Assembly: GCA_026214975.1 (NCBI GenBank)
Contig: CM047809.1
Coordinates: 28,679,977-28,743,976 of the forward strand
DNA: 64,000 nucleotides
Direction: 5' to 3'
Origin: Gentiana macrophylla
Taxonomy: Eukaryota > Streptophyta > Magnoliopsida > Gentianales > Gentianaceae
Shown: piece after piece, positions 35,016-47,200 of the stretch
Layout of the letters: every line of letters starts with the position of its first letter
How positions within the stretch are numbered: position 1 is the first letter of the stretch
Translations under genes and position numbers: made by a program
Notes under the pieces: generated by a model
The model's database searches: none
Seen by the model: the letters and a program-made list of their open reading frames with translations, nothing else
Told to the model about the DNA's origin: nothing

Positions 35016-36558
35016 ACTTTTATTCGCTACTGCTTTTCCGCCTTTTTGTATTTTTGAATTTCGGTTATCTTCATCTTCTTGATGAAGAAGTTCCGCAAAT
35101 CGTAGTTTTTATATAATTCTTCGATTCTTCTACATTTTTAACACTTATTGTCCTTGATATGGTCTTGGAGGGTCTTAGATAGTTGCTCATATTGCAATCT
35201 CTGTAAGGTCTTCTGTTGTTGAGGTGGAAGAGCATTATTGATGAGGAGCTTTGATGTGATGATCAATGGCGGACGAAAGATCTCAAGAAAACTAAGGAGG
35301 GCAACGAATTTTTTTTAAAGAGGCCCACAAATAGAAAAATGAACTCTATCATGTTCCTAGTAGATGACTTATTTCCCTTTGATTTACTCTTTTTTTGTTT
35401 TATGTACGGAAAAAGTTAATTTTATTAATTTACAACAGTAAGATGCTAAGACATAACAACTAGAAGAACAATATTCAGCATAGCACATGCACCTTGCAAC
35501 CTTACATAGAAATCAAAAGACCTCCATCGACTCAACAAGCAACCCAAAACCCTAAGCTCTCTACACCAATCATGCCCAAAGAAAAAAATGCCAACAAATA
35601 CACAACTACGAATCAAATGTATATACTCAAAGACTTTAGACGACTTGAAAAGCCAATAAGAGACTTGAAACAACCTTTTGTCGAGAGAAAAATTTATTCA
35701 GATGAGTTGTGAGAATTTGTTTAGTCAAGTGCCCTTAGTTGGTCCGATGACTTAAATAATTATTGGTTGATGGCTTGATGCCTATTACAGATTATGGTAT
35801 TTTGTGAACACGTTGACTTGATTAATCTAATGGTTCGTTTGATGCCATTCCCACCCTCTTGTTCATCAACAAAAATCTTCCTAAATAGATGTCACAACAT
35901 CTAAAAGCATACCGAAAATAATTCTGCAAGATAGATAGAGCTTAAATATGGGGATTAACACGAAAAATGGCAAGGTTTCCGTCCATTTGATGGTGTGCTT
36001 CGAAGTGATCATACCTAGTGAAAAATGAAAATGCCCTAAAATCGATCTAAATGCTTCCAAAACAAACCATTTATGTCATAAACGGGTCTAAAAATACACC
36101 GGAGCATAGTATAGTAAAGAGTTGCCCTAGTTAGTTCGGGTTGGGTTGGATCCTTTTGGATCAAACTCGATATTTTATTCTCTCCACTATCTTATTTATC
36201 ATTATTTTATTAATTCTATTATTTTATTATAATTTCTCTCACCAATCATTTCACTATAAACAAATAAAATAATATTAATCAATTTAATTTATTTACACAC
36301 TACACTATTTAACCGTTATTTTATCAATATAATATTCATTGAAATTTCTCTCATTAATCATTTTTGTTCATTTACACAAATTTCAATACAATATTTCAAT
36401 TTTATAATTATTATTTCAATTTATTTTATTTCATTTCTCTTTCCTGAATCCATTCAACGACAATCTAACCCGAAACCAAACAGGGGCAAAGACGATGTCA
36501 TTTTTCATTCTAATCACTGTGATATCGACATCATTTACAAAGATGCTCATGCGCGTAG
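35016..36558. other. Spacer with a MITE remnant
   Basis: No gene recognised. 35266-35345 resembles the left half of the intron-4 MITE (TGGCGGACG, TAAGGAGGGCA). A minus-strand frame at 35446-35673 has no recognisable domain. Confidence 0.5.
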
Positions 36559-36768
36559 TGTTAAAGCAGTACAGTGACAAGTGTCTACATTCTGTGGTGC
36601 CAAGTGTCAAGCTTATCCTCTACTAGATTCTCCCCTTAGATTTGCTAGTACATTTATGTTATCTTGCTTTGTTTGCTACTGATATCTAGTATGTATAAAT
36701 AATCCTAACTATGATCTGATTATTCTATGAATGAATCATCCTTTTCATCTCAATGTTAAACTTCTAAC
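36559..36768 (+). repeat. 5' LTR of Copia element 3
   Basis: It starts TGTTAAAGCAGTACAGTGAC, holds a TATA-like ATGTATAAATAATCC (near 36690), and ends TTAAACTTCTAAC. The primer-binding site TGGTATCGGAGCC (36770-36782) follows directly. Confidence 0.75.
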
Positions 36769-36786
36769 TTGGTATCGGAGCCTATA

Positions 36787-38098
36787 ATGGCCGGAACCAC
36801 CGCCTCCGCATCAACTCCGATCCGGTGACCGGAGCTTCAATAACAGATGGAGCTTCTACACCCAGCTTCTCTCTTGGAAGTTTTTCCTCTATTTTTGCTC
36901 CTCACTATACCTCCACCACAAGCTTTGTTCCACTCACCACTCATCTCACTTCCAATCTCCCACCGATTCCACCGATCTTTGGAAATCAAACATGAGGAGC
37001 CACTTCTTCGCTGCCTTCACCTCAGATCCCTACATTCAATGGAAATCTAAATCAAAGCTACAATGTAAAACTTGACAGGAACAATTACCTGCTCTGGAAA
37101 TCTGTTGTAATACCTTTCGTTCGTGGTCATAGATTGGATGGTTTTCTGTTTGGAACCAAGGCACCACCATCAAATTTCACTTAGGCAACTGGAACTACAA
37201 ATATAGAACGAAATCCACTTTATGAAGCTTGGATTGCCACAGATCAATCGCTCATGAGCTGGCTAATGAGCTCAATGACCGAGAGTGCTCTGCAAGAAGT
37301 CATTGGATGTGCAACATCAAATGAGTTATGGAATACTCTTGAAACCCTGTTTAATAATAGAGATTCCAGAATGCTTGAATAAAAAACTGCATTAACAAGA
37401 TCTGAGAAAGGGTCCAAGAGTATGGTAGATTTTTTTGCTCAAATGAAGGGTTATTCTGATGGTTTACAAGCAGCTGGTTATCCCATTTCTGTGTCAGAAT
37501 TGATTCTTGCTACTTTGGGTGGCCTTAATCGAGACTATAAATCAGTGATAGCTAATATCACTGCAAGAATTGGCTCTCTAACTTGGCAAGAAGTCCAGTC
37601 ACAACTGGTGACCCATGAACGATTGTTGGCAAGGTTCACACCCTCTACCACTATTGATTTAGGATCACCTTCGCAAATTTGGCTACAAACAGGTCTGGAC
37701 AAGGAAGAGGACAATCCAGGCCACCAAACAATGGGAACTTCCAGAACAGTGGCAGAGGCAGGGGTGGCTATGGAGGTAGATGTGGTAGAGGTAGAGGTGG
37801 TGGTAGAGGCTACCCTAATCAAGGAAATGCTAGGCTTACTTGTCAAGTGTGTGGTAAGGTTGGACATACAGCAGTTGAATGCTACTACAGATACAACTCC
37901 AATTACAATGGCCAAGTGGTTAATGGAAATCCTGGGGCAAATGTCAGGCAAAATGCTGGGCAATATAGCAACTATGGACAACAACCTGCTGCTTACTTTG
38001 CCCCTCCTGAATCAGTAAGTGATGAAAGCTGGTATGCTGATAGTGGAGCCACAAACCACATTACTGCTGATCTAAACAGCTTGCAATTGAGTCAATGA
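36787..38098 (+). pseudogene. Copia element 3 gag and protease
   Basis: The ATG at 36787 starts a broken gag. A UBN2-type gag domain reads through several frames: NYLLWKS near 37085, LMSWLMSSMTESALQEVIG near 37250-37310, and SMVDFFAQMKGYSDGLQ from 37419. A Gly/Arg-rich linker (37740-37830) leads to a CCHC zinc knuckle, CQVCGKVGHTAVEC (near 37839-37880), and the aspartic protease start WYADSGATNHIT (near 38031-38066). Stops such as TAG at 37183 and TAA at 37380 look like C-to-T changes of CAG and CAA codons. A frame change separates gag from the zinc knuckle. The element is interrupted at 38224 by a solo LTR. Confidence 0.88.
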
Positions 38099-38223
38099 TA
38101 TGATGGTTCTGATGGTCTAACCATTGGCAATGGTAAGAGTCTCCCCATTAAAAACACTAGTTGTTTTTCCCTTCAAACTGATAAATCCAATCTTACTTTT
38201 AATAATGTTCTACATGTTCCACA

Positions 38224-40029
38224 TGAAGGATGCAGGTTCTTAGATCTAAACGAGTTAGATATATGCGCAGCGGATGGATCACGATTCATCTATCATAATA
38301 CATAATTAAAGGACTTAAACTACTACAAGGGGGTTAAGATCATGTTACCAATAGTAGGAAGAGAAGCCAAGATCTTCCGATGTGTTCTCCAAACGGTGGT
38401 TGGTGGACACCCTTCTTGATACACGAACCTCCTTGATATGCAACACCAAGAAAAACTTAGAGTTTTTCTTCTTCTAATACCCAAGACAAGAAAACTAATT
38501 ATTTCTCTCTTTTCTAAGTATGTGGTCGAAAATTATGCCCAACAAAAGGCTTGGGAGAACTCTCTTTATATAGGAGAGTAAACCTTGTCCTCCAAGGATT
38601 AAATAATTAAGAGATAATTATTCAATTAATCCTTTATTCCAAATAAAAGATAAATAAAATGATTATCCCAAACAAATTAGGATAAATCATATTATTATCT
38701 AATATTCCATGAAATATCATTTAACAAATAAAAGATAAATCACATGTTAAATAATTATCCAAGAAAACTAATTTCTCTCTAATTAAATAACCTTCATTTA
38801 GGCGCCACACACATATGGTTACTAAGCCCACATAAAATGTATGTTATGTGTATTACATTATTTAGCCCAACTAAATAATATTCATGCATATCAATTAATT
38901 AGCCCAGCCAATTAATTATCACTGAGGCCCAAATAACAAGATTATTAGTCCGAATTATAGAAGCCACATCGGGGACCATGGACCTATAACCAGTAGCTCC
39001 AATAATTAATTATTCATCGAACCGAATAAGTACATTAATTATTAATTCCGGGATTACGCCACCATAAACCCGAAACTGAACTCTACCGATTATAGATGTA
39101 TACTTATACTCAACCCATAGAGTGAATAAGCGTCCATTGATATAATCACTACATACGGATTAACCCTCCACAGACTGTCCATTCTGAGTGGGAAGTCTCC
39201 GTGAACCCGACTCAGAATATATTATCCTTATTTACCATTAACCCCCTGATGACCAATTAGTTCACATATCTGACTAGTGATCAATTAGTCTAATATGAAC
39301 TCCCGGGATCGATCACTTTCTTAGGGCTAACAAATAAGGGGATCTGCTCTCTACTTCCCGCAGGAAGGAATGGATTCCATGTCTGTGAAAATCAGAACTA
39401 CTCACTCATCTGGAGATAGTGCCAATGAGAAGTGGCTTGGAACACATATCTAAGTGAACCATAACTAACACATCAAACACTACCCCGGGACAAGCAAAGC
39501 ACTCGTGATCACCTCAGATTAAGGTTGATCCATATATGATCATCTAATGATTTAATAAGATTCCTCGATTACGGAATTATATCGAAAATACATATTAAAT
39601 CGGTCCAAATCTATATGAATGCCATCATATATAAATGCCCCACGTAGTACCTCTACCGACAAACCGGATAAGACTATCACACCCTAAGGTGTTCTTGGCG
39701 CATTATTGGTGTTTTAATCAAGAGACCCTAAACTCTGATTAAGTTCACCATGGACTAACAGTTTAAGTATATCACCACTAACTCAATCCTCACGTGTAAT
39801 CCATACACTGAGTTAAGTGGTTACATACAGATATACTTAGGGTTTGCAGCAGTGTATTACTTTACAAGCACAAAGCAAGTAATAAGGTGAGATAAGTTCT
39901 GTCATTCATTATTAAAAACAATTAAAACAAATTGTCTTTCGGGCACTACACCTAACAATCTCCCACTTGCACGAAACGACAAGCAATGATTGTTTTTAGA
40001 GCACACCCTTTCTCATCTTATTCACAACA
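38224..40029 (-). mobile_element. Solo LTR (1.8-kb Copia family) inside Copia element 3
   Basis: On the minus strand it runs from TGTTGTGAATAAGATGAG to CCTGCATCCTTCA, 1,806 bp. A perfect 5-bp duplication CCACA flanks it (38219-38223 and 40030-40034). The host Copia frame reads through both sides (VLHVP before, TKNLLSVSQF after), so the insertion point is certain. It arose by recombination between the two LTRs of a full element. It is the best boundary reference for the LTRs at 9573 and 34279. Confidence 0.93.
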
Positions 40030-40034
40030 CCACA

Positions 40035-42278
40035 CATAACCAAAAATCTCCTAAGTGTCTCACAATTTACTTCTGATAATCATGTTGTCATGGAATTTCA
40101 CTCTGATTGTTGTTTTGTGAAGGACAAGATCACAGGGAAGGTTTTACTGGAAGGAATAATTAAAGATGGACTCTACCAGATGAAGTTTCCTCATGAAGAC
40201 ATCCGGAACTCTCTTCAATCCAAAGTCAGTCACAGTCCCAAGTGTCTTCTTTCCAATGTCTGTAATAAGTCTTTAAGCCTAGGTTTGAGTCTGTTAATGA
40301 AGCCAATGTTTGGCACAGAAGATTAGGTCATCTATCTTCTAAAATTCTGAGCTGTGTTTTGAAGTCTCGTGATTCTGTTTGCAATGAAAAAGTTGAATTA
40401 TGTGATGCTTGTCAATTGGGAAAACAACATGCTTTACCTTATCCTACTTCTCATTCCAAAAGTAATTTATGTCTTGACTTAATACACTATGATCTTTGGG
40501 GCCCTGCTCCTATCATGTCTGCTAAAGGTTTCCAATATTACATAAGTTTTATTGATGATTACAGTAGATTTGTTTGGGTTTATCCTCTAGTTCATAAATC
40601 TGATGCTTTGAAAGTTTTTGTTCAATTCAAAACTCTGGTGGAAAAACAGTTTGAAAGAAGTATTAAAAGTCTTCAAACTGATTGGGGATAAGAGTTTAGA
40701 GCTTTTGAATCCCTGTTACAGGATTTAGGCATCACTTTCAGGCACTCTCGCCCTTATGCACATGGCCAAAATGGTAGAATTGAAAGGAAACATAGACACA
40801 TAGTGGAAGTTGGTCTTACTCTCTTAGCACAAGCTCAAATGCCTCTAAAATTCTAGTGTGAAGCATTTCAGTACAGTGCCTATCTCATGAAAAGGCTTCC
40901 TACTCCTGTCATGTCTCTTAAATCTCCACATCAACAACTCTTTAATCAAAAACCAGATTACAAGCTTATAAAAACCTTTGGTTGCACTTGTTACCCTTAC
41001 CTTAGGCCTTTCTAGAAACAGAAATTCCAGTTCCATACCACCAAATGTCTTTTTTTAGGAGTGAGTTCTTCCCATAAGGGATATCTGTGTCTTGATCCAT
41101 CAGGAAGAGTCTATGTGTCCAAAGATGTCATTTTCAATGAGCTTGAGTTTCCCTACAAATCCCTATTTCATGCTTCAAAATCTGGTACTCAACCTTCATC
41201 TCCTGTGCCATGCCCTATACTCACTTCAAACTCCTTCTCTGTCCTTTCATCCACTAATCATGAGGAAACTGCATCTGGAGAAGCCAACCTTGTGATTGAT
41301 GAAGAAGAACCACAGTCCTTTCAGTCTCCTAGTGCCACAAACTCTAGCACACCTCAGTCTTATACCCCTACTTCACCTTCACCTATATCCACCAATTCTG
41401 CCGCTCCACCTTTACATGGCCCTAATCTTTAATCACCTAATTCTCACACCTCTCAATCCTCCACCAGTAATACACCATCATCAATCTCACCAACCATCAA
41501 TCATCATCCTATGCAGACCAGGGCCAAGTGTGGCATTTTCAAACCAAAAACCTTCTCTTATCCTGCCTCCAAGGACTGTGTCCATTGCCAAGTGGAACCA
41601 ACAAGAGCATCGGAAGCTATTGAATCCCCTCAGTGGCATGCTGCAATGAAGGAAGAATTTAAGGCTCTTATACATAACCACACATGGGATCTGATGCCTT
41701 TCCAGGTCTGATCACCATCTGGTATGCAATAAATAGGTTTTCAAGCTAAAACTGAAACCAGATGGGTCAGTTTTAAAGTACAAATCTAGGTTGGTAGCCA
41801 AGGGTTTTCATCAAACCCCTGGATTGGATTACAGTGAGACCTTTAGTCCTGTTGTAAAGGCTTCAACTATTAGAGTTGTACTTGTCATAGCTGTTTCTCT
41901 AAACTGGAAAATCAACCAAATTGACATTAATAATGACTTTTTGAATGGCACTCTCTATGAAGATGTGTTTATGCCACAGCCAGAAGGGTTTGTGGATACT
42001 TCAAAACCTAATCATGTATGTCACTTGAAGAAAGCCCTATATGGTCTCAAACAAGCCCCAAGAGCTTGGTTTGATGAATTGAGGATACAACTTCTGAAAT
42101 GGGGATTCCATCAGTGCAAATCTGACACATCCTTATTTATTTTTCATGCACAAGGTATACTAATTTATGTGCTTATCTATGTAGATGACATTTTGATCAC
42201 AAGTAACAATGTCAACCTGATGCAGAAATTTATCAGCATGCTAAACTCAAGATTTGCTCTAAAGGATCTTGGCTCTCT
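40035..42278 (+). pseudogene. Copia element 3 pol (GAG-pre-integrase, integrase, RT)
   Basis: After the solo LTR, the polyprotein continues with VMEFHSDCCFVKDKITGKVL, the LGHLSSKILS and CDACQLGKQHALPYP segments of the integrase zinc finger, and the core FIDDYSRFVWVYP. SLQTDWG and NGRIERKHRHIVE supply the remaining D and E catalytic residues. The RT starts near 41735 and includes [13 protein letters not shown] (near 42030) and the active site YVDDILITS (near 42178). Stops interrupt it at 40323, 40689, 40855, 41013, 41430 and 41709; several are TAG where the family has TGG or CAG. It is cut at 42278 by insertion of Copia element 4, and its RNase H end is not found later in the window. Confidence 0.9.
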
Positions 42279-43510
42279 TGTTGGAATAGTGTCCTAAACC
42301 CAATCGGGTTGGACCGGATCCGACCGGGTCGGATCATGTCTACTATTTCTTTGTGTTTATACATATATTAAATGGATTTTATGCTGTCATATATATATGT
42401 TCTTTTAAAGAACCAATTATGAATTATTATATGATAACGTCCTTAGTATTAAAATGTGATAGAGAAACCATGATAGGCAATTATGGTTGATGAGATCTCT
42501 AATCACTTTAATAAGTTTGATACTTAAATGTATCTAGGCTGATGTACTATTAAGCAGGGCATTGATAGTATAAACACACTAGCACGTATTAGATGTTTTC
42601 TGTCTTTAAGGGCAGGGATAGATCCCGTCTATCGAAGTGTAGAGACACTTAGACTGTACGTGGACGTGTATTAGAGAATGCGTACGTTAGACTGACCCAC
42701 TTACACGGATAAGCGTCACACTATGTGACGGTTGTATAACTATCCGTTTGACCAGAGTCTTCATGGCATCACGGTGTGGATTGTCATGCTTTGACACTAT
42801 TGAGGTTTCCCCTAGCCATGGGGCGAGCATGCGGTAGTGATTGGGTGTGATACTGAAGCATGCGGAGTATACATGTTTGGTCATCCGGGAATCGCGTATC
42901 CTATGATTGTGATCGAATATCCGAAATGGCCTTATTCTAAGAAATGTCTAGCTCTCGTGAATCTTTGCAAAGTGGGAATAAATGAGTTACTTCGAGAGAG
43001 CTTGATATCCAGATTATAAGATACGGTCGTTGATGTTTTGACACTCGCCTAACGACCGTATGGATATTATTACAGCGATAGGATTGTAAGTTACACGGTA
43101 ACTGTTTCACATGAAAGGTAGTAGTCATTGCTTTTGACTCTTTCGATGATTGCGGGTCACGGTGTGTTGCTAGACGCTATCCCATTATCGTTAGGAATGA
43201 ATGGCATTTTTGTAATTTGCACTTTGTGTCTACGGCCAACATATTCGGAAGCCTATCGGGTCACACACATATGAACTTCTAGCCGGATTAAAATGTGGTT
43301 ATAGATGATAACCAAATAAGGAAAGTATTTATCTCGTATTATAAAGGTTATAGTGGTAAATTAATATGGTGGTATTTATTTACTATGAATAAATTAAATA
43401 CAAGATATTAATAATATTATATTAATTAAAGAATATTCCGGATGCCAATTTGTTGGCTAAAGGTGGCGTAATTTATGTGTGTATAAGATACACTTGGATT
43501 GTGCAATTTA

Positions 43511-43584
<74 letters not shown>

Positions 43585-44284
43585 CTTATGTGTGCGTGTG
43601 TGCAATAGTGCAAGTTGGTGCTATGCATGCGCATGTATGTGTAATATATATATAAATAGATTTATATGTGTAATAATGTATTTGTGATATATACACATGT
43701 GTAAATTTATTTATGATAATAAAATAAAGATAGTCAATATTAGATATTAATATATCTTGAAAATATTCAATATAAGATATTGACAATATCTTAGATTTAT
43801 TTAATATAAGATATTATAATAAATGAGATAAATCAATCAATTATATTTTCCTTATTTTATTGGGAAAATGTTTTCTTCTCATCCACACTATATGGGGCGC
43901 CATCTACACTATAAATAAGAGGTGGGTGTCAAGCCCTTATTTACAACACAATTCCAAGAACTAATAGTTTTTGTGTAAAATAGAGAGCATCCTATAGAGA
44001 GGTTGAGAGAGGGGAAAAGGGCCGGTCTAACAACCAGAGTTTTCCAATAGCAATCCATGATGGGATTCCGGCGAGCTGTTCGTGTGGACTAGCGGTAGAG
44101 GCCGAACACTTGGGCGGCTCCATGCAGAACTACTCTCCTTAGACGGTCAAAGCGTCGATCTTTTGGATAAACCAAGGTAACCACCGTCAACTAGCTTATT
44201 TGTTTATTGCTTAAACAAAGTCGATCCTGGTTAAAAGGAAATAAATTTTAAATTCAGCTGCGTTTCCGCGTAGATTTTCTAACA
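42279..44284 (+). repeat. 5' LTR of Copia element 4
   Basis: About 2.0 kb, from TGTTGGAATAGTGTCCTAAA to TTTTCTAACA. It includes a long (TA)n run (43519-43580) and a leader-like ATAAGAGGTGGGTGTCAAGC. The primer-binding site TGGTATCAGAAAGAG begins at 44286. The same LTR start recurs at 49661. Confidence 0.85.
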
Positions 44285-47200
44285 TTGGTATCAGAAAGAG
44301 TTTCGATCTAAAGCAATAAGCATGTTATTTTGCGTAGTTAATTTTATCGTTTAAATCACGTAATTAAAAGATGAAAGATTTTTTATTCGCAAAAATGATA
44401 CATGAAAAGAAGAAAAACGAGATCAGGTGGTGCTCGGCCGACTGGCGGCGGCACCACCACCGGCGGCGGCTGGTCGGCGGCGGCTGCCGCAGGGCAATGC
44501 TGGCGGATTCCAAATTTTTGTTTTGTGTATTTTGTGATTCAATTTGGTTCATAGTTGTGATTGATAATTCCTCTTTTGTTTAGTTGTGTCATATGGCTAA
44601 CCAATGGTTCAAATAGTTTGAGCCATTGGGATGCCACATGGCATTAAAATAATAATGATATTTCCAAACTTTGTTTGGAATAGGCCTAGGCCCTTTCCAA
44701 ATATTTGATTTGAAAAAAGGCCTAGGCCTAGGCTACTTCCAAAATTTTGATTTTGGAAAGTGGCCAGACCTAAACCAAAATTATGGTCTTTCCAAATATT
44801 TGATTTGGAATAGGCCTAGACCCTTTTTAAATATTTGATTTGTAAAAGGCCTAGGCCTAGGGCACTTCCTAAATTTTGATTCTGGAAAGTGGCCAGGCCT
44901 AAACCAAATTTGGTTTAGGAAGATGCCTTTTGGTTTAGGAAACCAAATGCATCCCTTTTGATTACGAATCAAAAGGAAAGAAACAAAAGAGACATAATTT
45001 TAATTTTGATTTATTTTGGAATAGTTCTAATTTATTAAAATTAAAATTAAAATTAAAATCGTTTAAAATTAATCGTTAATTTTATTTCAATTAAAATCAT
45101 TTTAATTAATTAAATGTTAATTAGTTAATTGATTGGATAAAATTATTTAATAGATTAAATGTTAATTGATTAATTAAGACGCAAGTAGTTAAATTTTAAT
45201 TTTATCTTTTTCATAAGATTTTATTGTATGGATTATATATAGTAGATATAATATGATTATATGGACCCCGATTGATCTTGGACTCGACCGATAGGATAGA
45301 TGTGAAAAAAAAAATTTCTGTTGGTTTAAAAATTGTCCTAGGCCGTTATGAAGAACGTGATCTAGTTTATTTTCTGCATTTATCACATTCCCGTTAGCTC
45401 CCCCGTGTGCGGCGGGTGTATTTATTTTATTAGATAAATTAAATGTAACAAGAATGCATCAGAAGATGGAGACCAAAGATAGAAGAATAAAGATTCCATT
45501 GGAGATAGCGCATTAAAGATCCTATTGGCGGTTGCAGCTACTCTTAGATTGTGACCCGCGGTTTCGTCAGTTTGTATTCGAAACCGCACCTAGGAAAAGT
45601 CCATGATCATACCGGTTACTTTACGTATTTATTTATTTTGTGCTTGTATTTATTTTATATGATACGATAGATGCATGACTAGGCCTGATCTAGATTAATG
45701 TGTAGGATGTATGTCTATAGAGATAGATATACTTGATGAGACAATAATTAAAATTAATTAATTGAATTAATTTACATAAATACTTCCACCTCAAAAGAAT
45801 CAAGTTGAAATTGCCTCTCCATATTATAATGACGGTGAAGAGCCCTTGTTCGGATCCAACTCATCAGCCAAAGCAGGGTGTTGACCTACCTCGGCTATAT
45901 CGTTATTATTGAGATATGATCGTATGAGATCTCACGAATATTGGGGTTATGACTTGACTAAGAATTCTCTCAGCCACCAGCCAAAGCGGGGTCGTTTGGA
46001 TTTTAGAGGCAAGGGTTTGACTACTTCATAAGATGAAAATTGTCAAAGAGTTGACTAGTCAAACAACAAGAGTCGTATAAGATACGATTGAGAAAGGATT
46101 GTTGTCTACCTATTAGACTATTTTCAGCCCACCAGCCAAAGCGGGGGTCGCGGTAGTATAGTGGGATCTTGTCCACTAAAGAAATTAATAATTCTTGAAA
46201 GTCAATAAGAAGTAGTTGACTAGTGGGAGCAAAATCATAAACCAAAAGACCATTTTTGATTTTTGTATAAACAACAACACTCTTTTATTTTCATTTTTAT
46301 GTTGTAGTTTTAGCAAACTTTATATTTATGTTTTATTCTCGATTAGTAAAACCAAATTATGACTGTTACCTTTTGAGAAACGTTCTCAAGTATGGTTAAG
46401 TAATTTTAATCCTTTTAAAATAAGCAATGACACGAGCAATCCCGTTATAGTAGTTAGAGACAATGAGACTACATATTTGATGCAACACTCTAAGGCTTTA
46501 ATTATTAATGAAAGCGGAAGCTCATGATATGATTGAATCATTTGAAATAAGTTTCAATGAATTAATCATATATTGGATACGATCCAAAATGATCATTCAG
46601 TCATACGATGACAACTAATTCAAACGTTGGATAAGAATGACCACATCTAATTTTGGAAAAGGTTGTTTTCAAAACTGTAAGATTTAAATATCAACTTAAT
46701 TTTATCATTGCTTAAAAGGTTAATTAAATAAAGGTTAAATAAACTATTTAATAAACTTTAGATTTTCTTTATGAAAGGAAATTAAAGACATAGCTCTTGT
46801 GATCTTTCTTAAGTCTTATGAAGACTACAATAAGAAACATTTTTCAAGTGCTTAAAGGATTAAAAAGGAAAGTTAGGGCGTGTGCTTAAATAGAGAACTT
46901 ATTGAAGTTTCTATTCTAGGAAAGTGATTTGAGATGAATCTATCTAAGTTCAAAATCGACTCTAAGATATATGATATCTTACGAGTGTGATTAAATTAGA
47001 AAGATTAAATGCGGATATGGAAGGTGAAGCAAACGTTGTGACACTTACCATATTTTGGATCTAGTAAACTGATAAGGGAACTAAATAAATTTTATTATGT
47101 TCCGGTTCTTATGAAGAACATACTTTCAGTTATTTGTTAGGATTTAGTAGACATATTCAATTGTAAAGAATAAATGTTATTCCGATAAAGTTGAAAGGTC

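Noticed and set aside
35446..35673. 75-residue minus-strand frame
   Set aside because: No recognisable domain, no splice or promoter context, and surrounded by repeat remnants.
37535..37984. Minus-strand 149-residue frame
   Set aside because: It is the shadow of the Copia gag frame on the other strand.
44371..44583. His/Arg-rich short frame
   Set aside because: It comes from a GGC/CCA-rich patch in the Copia element 4 leader and has no recognisable protein.
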